NCBI GenBank assembly: GCA_029204225.1
Contig: CM055104.1
Location: 55,284,538-55,348,537, forward strand
Direction of reading: 5' to 3'
DNA: 64,000 bases
DNA from: Diphasiastrum complanatum
Lineage: Eukaryota; Streptophyta; Lycopodiopsida; Lycopodiales; Lycopodiaceae
Numbering within the stretch: position 1 is the stretch's first letter; each line of letters opens with the position of its first letter. Below the pieces are notes generated by a model that did no database searches, was not told the DNA's origin, and was given only the letters and a program-made list of their open reading frames with translations. The position numbers and the translations under genes are program-made. This document shows positions 11,926 to 64,000 of this stretch, one piece after another.

Positions 11926-13265
11926 ATGAGTACTACTGAAGAGGATGAAGTTTATAGGCAACTGCAAAACTACCTTAAGATGGGCCATGTAAGGCCTAGT
12001 AAGTCCCCTTGGGGGGCTCTGGTTATTTTAGTTGATAAAAAAGACGGAGGTACTCGTCTGTGTGTGGACTTTAAAAAGTTGAATAAATTAACGATTAAAA
12101 ACCGTTACCCCTTACCTCGAATGGATAAATTGCTTGATCGGTTACATGGTGCGAAGTATTTCACCAAAATCGATTTGAGATCAGGGTATCATCAGATTCG
12201 AATAAAGAGTGAAGACGTGGAAAAGACCGGGTTTAGGACTAGGTATGGTCATTATGAGTTTCTGGTGTTATTATTTGGCATGACAAATGCTTCCGCGACT
12301 TTCCAGCAGATGATGAACGATCTTCTTCGTCCATATCTGGGAAAGTTCGTCATAGTTTACTTAGATGATATTTTATCTATAGTAAAACTTTGGAGGAGCA
12401 TGAAGAGCATCTTAGGACTGTTTTAAAGTTACTTAGACAGGAGAAGCTCTTTGCCAAGGAATCCAAACATGTTTTCTTCCAAAAGAGATTGGTTTATCTC
12501 AGTCACGTTATTTCGGACCACGGGTTGGAAATTGACCCAAATAAAGTTTGTCAGGTTCATGAATGGCCAATTCCTCAAACCATCTGGGAGGTTAAGTTCT
12601 TTTTGGGCTTCATGGATTTTTTCATAGATTTATCATGGGTTGTGCAATAATTGCATTGCCTTTGACAAATGTCCTCAAAGGGGCAAAAAGAACTAGCTGA
12701 AACAGTAAATTTAGTCCTCAAGTTACTTGGACTGAAGAGTTAAATCAAAGTTTTGAAAATCTCAAATACTGTGTGTCTACAACGCCTATTTTACACATAG
12801 TGGATCCTAACAAGCCATATGTACTTGAGACGAATGCCAGTGACTATGCAATAGGTGCAGTCCTATATCAGGATGGTAAACCAATTGCTTTGGAAAGCAA
12901 GAAGCTAGATCCTACTCAAAGGTGGTATTCCACCTACGACAATGAGCTTTTTGCTGTTATTCATGCCCTGAAAGTGTGGAGACATTATCTGTATGGCTCC
13001 CAATTTACCACAGTAACAGACCCATCAAGCGTTGAAGTATATTAACGATGCGGTTGACCTTCGGAGTCATAAAGCCAGATGGTCAGAAATGCTCCAAGAA
13101 TTTCATTATGACATTGAGTATCGGAAAGGTACTTCTAATAGTGTCGTGGATGCCTTAAGCCAGATTGGAGAGGTTAATCAGTTAAGCTTTTTTGAGATCC
13201 AATTTGAGTTATATCTATCCCTAAGAGATTTGTGTAAGACCGATAGGTACTTCGGTCGCATTTGA
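11926..13265 (+). pseudogene. Gypsy-1 reverse transcriptase and RNase H, broken
   Basis: Reverse transcriptase blocks are clear: [31 protein letters not shown] and [11 protein letters not shown] (12343-12375, catalytic YLDD). A one-base loss just after YLDDIL shifts the frame; it continues from 12390. RNase H follows at about 12820 (ETNASDYAIGAVLYQDGKPI; NELFAVIHALKVWRHYLYG) and is frame-shifted near 13030. It would copy element RNA to DNA. Confidence 0.88.
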
Positions 13266-14546
13266 CTAGATCCTCGGAGGTACTTCTAGATCTAGTGATG
13301 AGCTTAGAATGCATGATTCCAAGATTTTTCCTCAGGACAAGATATTAAGGGACTATTCTGTTAAGAATGGGTTACTTTTCCAAAATGGGAAAGTTTGTGT
13401 GCATGAATGTCATGACAACCCGTGTGCGGGGCACCCTGGCTCACAAAGGACACTTGACTTCATAAAAAGGAACTTTTTTTGGCCAAATCTAGAAAAGTCA
13501 AGTGGAGGCATATGTTCACAAGTATGGACAATGCCAGGTTAATAAAGCTGAAACACTTAAGGCAGCTGGTTTGTTAATGCCCTTGGAAATTCTCGAAAGA
13601 AAGTGGGAAAGTATTTCCATGGATTTTGTGGTTGGGCTCGAACGGGGAAATTAAAATGATGCTATTTGGGTTATAGTTGACAGACTAACCAAAATGGCGC
13701 AAATCATTCCAACCAGACAGTCTGTCAAAGCTTCAGAACTTGCTCAACTTTTTGTGGAAAAGTTGAGCAGGTTGTTTGGTTTGCCGAATGACATTGTTAG
13801 TGATCGAGATTTTAAGTTCACTGGCAAATTCTGGCAAGCAGCCTAGGATGGAAGGCATGCTTCGTGCATATGTTTCTAGAAGACAATCAGATTGGGAAAA
13901 ATACCTTCCAATGACTGAATTTGCGTATAACATTGCAAAGTATTCAGCGACGGGTTTTTGTCCATTCACTCTGATGTTTGGTTTCCAGCCTAGAGCTCCA
14001 ATCTCGGTTGGCCTCAAAAGCCTCAAGGTTAATGCAGCAGTTGATTTTCTGCATGATATGCAAAAAATGTTGCTTGTTGCTCGTGATACCGTGAAAATGG
14101 CTCAGGATAGAGCCCAATTTTACGCCAATCAAAAGCGGCAACCTAGGGTCTATGAGGAAGGGGCTTGGGTATATCTTAGAATCCCAAAAGACTCTAAGGT
14201 ATTAAAGACTGGAAAATGTCCTAAGGTATCACCTCATTGTGCCGGGCCTTTCCGTATTGTAAAGAACCTCAATCAGAATGCCTACCAACTAGACCTTCCT
14301 CAGGGAGTCAAGGCTCATCCAATTTTTCACATGAGTTCGTTAAAGGAACGACTTGGTGGAAAGGACGACTTGATTCTTCAGGAGGACCTAGTTCAACTTG
14401 AGGACTTGACATCCTTTCTACCTTCGGAACCACAGGCCATTGTTGATGTTCGTCAACGTGGGCTCAGAAACTGGCAGGTGAGTGAGTACTTGGTTTGTTT
14501 GAAAGGAAGCTTTGGAAAGGAGCGACCGGGGAGAGGAGTCTTTTAA
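13266..14546 (+). pseudogene. Gypsy-1 integrase, broken, with chromodomain-like end
   Basis: Zinc-binding part near 13390-13480 (HPGSQRTLDFIKRNFFWP). Catalytic core near 13615-13840 (SISMDFVVGL, LPNDIVSDRDFKF). The glutamate-bearing segment (usually DGQxE) is lost at about 13845, where FWQA runs into PRMEGML. The C-terminal part from 13850 is open to 14546 (EFAYNIAKYSATGFCPF, GAWVYLRIPKDSK, HPIFHMSSLK) and ends in a short chromodomain-like stretch. It lacks one catalytic residue and is split by stops. Confidence 0.85.
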
Positions 14547-14557
14547 GGGGGAGGGAA

Positions 14558-14991
14558 TGTTAGGGACCCAACTCCCTTGGGTCCCAAACCCAACTTGTAA
14601 TTGAACGTTGACTGGGCCCGTTGACTCTACCGGTGCCTTGTGGACCTGCATCGTTGCCACGTGTCGTGATCTAGGATGTGTGCTGGGCTTGGAGACTCCT
14701 TCCTTGGAGGTATACAAGGAGAGGAGGTCTCACTTTGCCATTCATTCTATCTACCTAGGAGATGGTGGATGGTGAGCGCTTGTGCACAGCCAGGATGAGT
14801 GCTAGCTTGAGGTGGGAGATGGCTGAGGACTTTGGCAGTGGTATGGGATGCTGTTAGTGATCTCGCTTGTTAAGGGTCACGGGCCAGGGCACAAAGGGTG
14901 GATCTGGATTGGATCCTACGACGGGGTGTGACGTTCGGTTCCTATGGGGTAATCGGCACCTGGCAGTTTACGGTGGGTAAAGGGTGTAATA
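14558..14991 (+). repeat. Gypsy-1 3' LTR
   Basis: It starts TGTTAGGGACCC after the purine run aagggggaggga and ends gggtgtaata, 434 bp. It matches 9121-9558 with substitutions and small indels. No target duplication can be checked because the 5' end is lost. Confidence 0.85.
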
Positions 14992-16572
14992 ATGGCGGAG
15001 AGGATCAAAAGGAGTGATCAGTTCCTTGGCTCATCCCCAATTATTATAGACTCTTTTGAGCCTTCAATATAGACTTTTGAAAAGCTTTCAATGTAGACTT
15101 GAATGGCCTTCTTAAGGTACCATTCATAAGCTTAGAAAGCTTTCAAGTTCTTGTTCTTGTTCCTTAGGCTCTTCCTCAAAGTACCTGCACATATCTTTAA
15201 AGAAAGGTCAGATGTCAAATCACGCCATTTAAAAATGGTTAATCATAATGTTTTCTAAGTTCTTAGATCCTCAATTTCTACTTGTAGAACTTTCACATCT
15301 TCACCAAAATGCTAGTATGAATCATAGTTTCATAAATGAATTTCTTGTCTTCATTTGCTAATATCCGCACATGCACTCAATTGATTAGAGTAACAAGGTC
15401 ATACAATATTCAGATATAAGTTCAAATCTATTATAGGAATATTTCCCTAGAGATATTTTTATGCAAATAAAAATGAATGGAAGATGGATAGCCTTTATTT
15501 CTTGGGCATCTAGCCACTACAATATACAGTTTTCCACCTTTTTATGTATTTCAAATGCTTACATTTTGAGCCAAATGCATATTTTAGTTCCCCAGGTCAT
15601 ATAATATATTGACATTTCCATCAAATGTTTGTATGTGTTGCCACCTTCACTGATCCCGTTCACTAAATGTAGAGGAGCTAACAATGGGGCGGGGAGGCAA
15701 TGTCCTTGAATTATGTGCTAATATTCATTGCAACTAGACTTGGGGCTCATGTAGATTCAGAGGCTATATCTAGAGAGGAGCCACAGAGCAGAAATTTGAA
15801 CGTAAGTGTCCTACATTTGTAACCATAATAGAAAGCATATCTTGCAAAATGTAGACTTTTAATGGCAGTTGTGAGCAGCCTTCATTACCTGGATAAATTT
15901 ACGGGGATGCAAAAAGATAAATAGCAAGAGAATATTTCTATCTTTGCACAAAAAACTTGTCATGAAGCTGGAAATTGGAACTGCGAACAATATTTCTATG
16001 TCAACTACTCCGACAATGAGCTATTGACTCTCGTGATTATGAACTTAAAGAGACCGAGATTCAGAGTTTTCAAGTCCTTGGGAGGCATTGCAGCATTCTG
16101 GTGGTTAAATTGCCAGCCTTTAATAAATTTTGCTCTGTTGAATCTATTTGCAACTACCAGCCATTGAAACATGTTTTCCATGATGGTGGACTTTTATGAA
16201 TGCAGGACAAATCACTTGTTTGTTGAATTTGTTTCTCTTTTAAATTCCTGTTCGCCTTTTTCTATATTCCTGCAGAGTCTTTTATCTCTATGACGGTGGA
16301 AGTGTTTGATATTTTGAAGATTTCAACTGTGGTATCTAAAATGCTTAGGGGGCTGTGCATAGTGTAGGTTCTTTCCATTGTACAATCCTTCCAGGAGGTT
16401 TCATATTAAATAGGAAAGTGAAGGTATTGTTATGTTTGTGAGATGCTGTGGTACTGAGTGCACTTAAAATTTTGTGTATCGGAGAATTTGGAAACGTTAA
16501 TTGAGCTTGAGGGTTTGTGATGCCTTTTTTTTTAACAAAGCAACTAATGTCATGAGTGTTTCCATGCTGCAG
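14992..16572 (+). other. Non-coding region upstream of the first cyclase exon
   Basis: AT-rich sequence with no long open frame, ending in the acceptor ctgcag. It is either the intron before visible exon 1 or, less likely, a promoter. A weak match to the usual cyclase first exon (NNxxGRQ-like at about 15680-15710) is interrupted by stops. I see no other recognisable element. Confidence 0.6.
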
Positions 16573-63809
<47,237 letters not shown>

Positions 63810-64000
63810 GTAGGTATATCTTAGGAATACTAGTTTGACATTAGCGCTAAGTGCATAAGGGTGGCTAGATGTTGAATGTTTTGGATACATTTTTTAGGCA
63901 AAATTGATGGTTTTATGCTGATCTGACCTTAAGGTGTAAAATTTGATGAGTGAGTCATGAATGATTGCATAAAAGAAACATGGATGAATGAGCATGTGTT

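Larger units (their letters stand above)
9121..14991 (+). mobile_element. Gypsy-1: decayed Ty3/gypsy element with both LTRs
   Basis: 5' LTR 9121-9558 (missing its first bases), primer site TGGTATCAGAGC at 9561 complementary to initiator Met tRNA, untranslated leader to 10192, gag, protease, reverse transcriptase, RNase H and integrase in the gypsy order, polypurine tract aagggggaggga, and 3' LTR 14558-14991. A short chromodomain-like block (RGLRNWQVSEYLVCLKG, 14457-14508) at the end of pol suggests a chromovirus. Many stops and frameshifts make it non-functional. Confidence 0.9.

Overview
The window looks like nuclear DNA of a land plant with a large, transposon-rich genome. The one host gene recognised is an oxidosqualene cyclase of the cycloartenol synthase type, on the + strand. 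It is split into at least 13 visible exons between 16573 and 63809, and it runs off the right edge. Everything else of size is retrotransposon. The species cannot be named from sequence alone. Introns of about 28 kb and 11.6 kb in a sterol gene would fit a gymnosperm, a fern or another large-genome plant, but this is inference.

Layout. 1-9120: a mosaic of broken LINEs, Ty1/copia pieces and two LTR-like sequences. 9121-14991: a decayed Ty3/gypsy chromovirus-like element (Gypsy-1) with both LTRs. 14992-16572: non-coding sequence before the first recognised cyclase exon. 16573-17825: cyclase exons 1-4 of those visible. 17826-45834: one intron of 28,009 bp. It holds a LINE split by a copia element (Copia-2), a second LINE split by Gypsy-2, two more LINEs arranged head to tail, two gypsy pieces in opposite orientation, the young-looking Gypsy-3 and a small LTR remnant. 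45835-50983: exons 5-10 with mostly unique introns. 50984-62623: an 11,640 bp intron with opposed LINE pieces, a minus-strand copia (Copia-3) that keeps an open integrase, and gypsy scraps. 62624-63809: exons 11-13.

The cyclase exons join in frame without a stop. They encode about 540 residues, matching the middle of a roughly 760-residue enzyme. The product would cyclise 2,3-oxidosqualene to cycloartenol, the first committed step of plant sterol synthesis, at the ER membrane. The residues equivalent to Tyr410, His477 and Ile481 of Arabidopsis CAS1 are present. The usual DCTAE acid motif reads DCSSE. One intron has a GC donor, and two introns contain partial copies of the following exon.

The transposons show three notable patterns. 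Gypsy-2 and Gypsy-3 have LTRs that start AG and end CT instead of TG...CA, and Gypsy-3 has a perfect 5-bp target duplication. The LINE family ends in a (TC)n tract rather than poly(A), and new LINE starts repeatedly sit directly on those tracts. Three LINE copies have ORF1 joined straight to the 3' UTR with no ORF2. I found no sign of a new defence, CRISPR or biosynthetic system. The interest lies in the gene architecture and in transposon biology.
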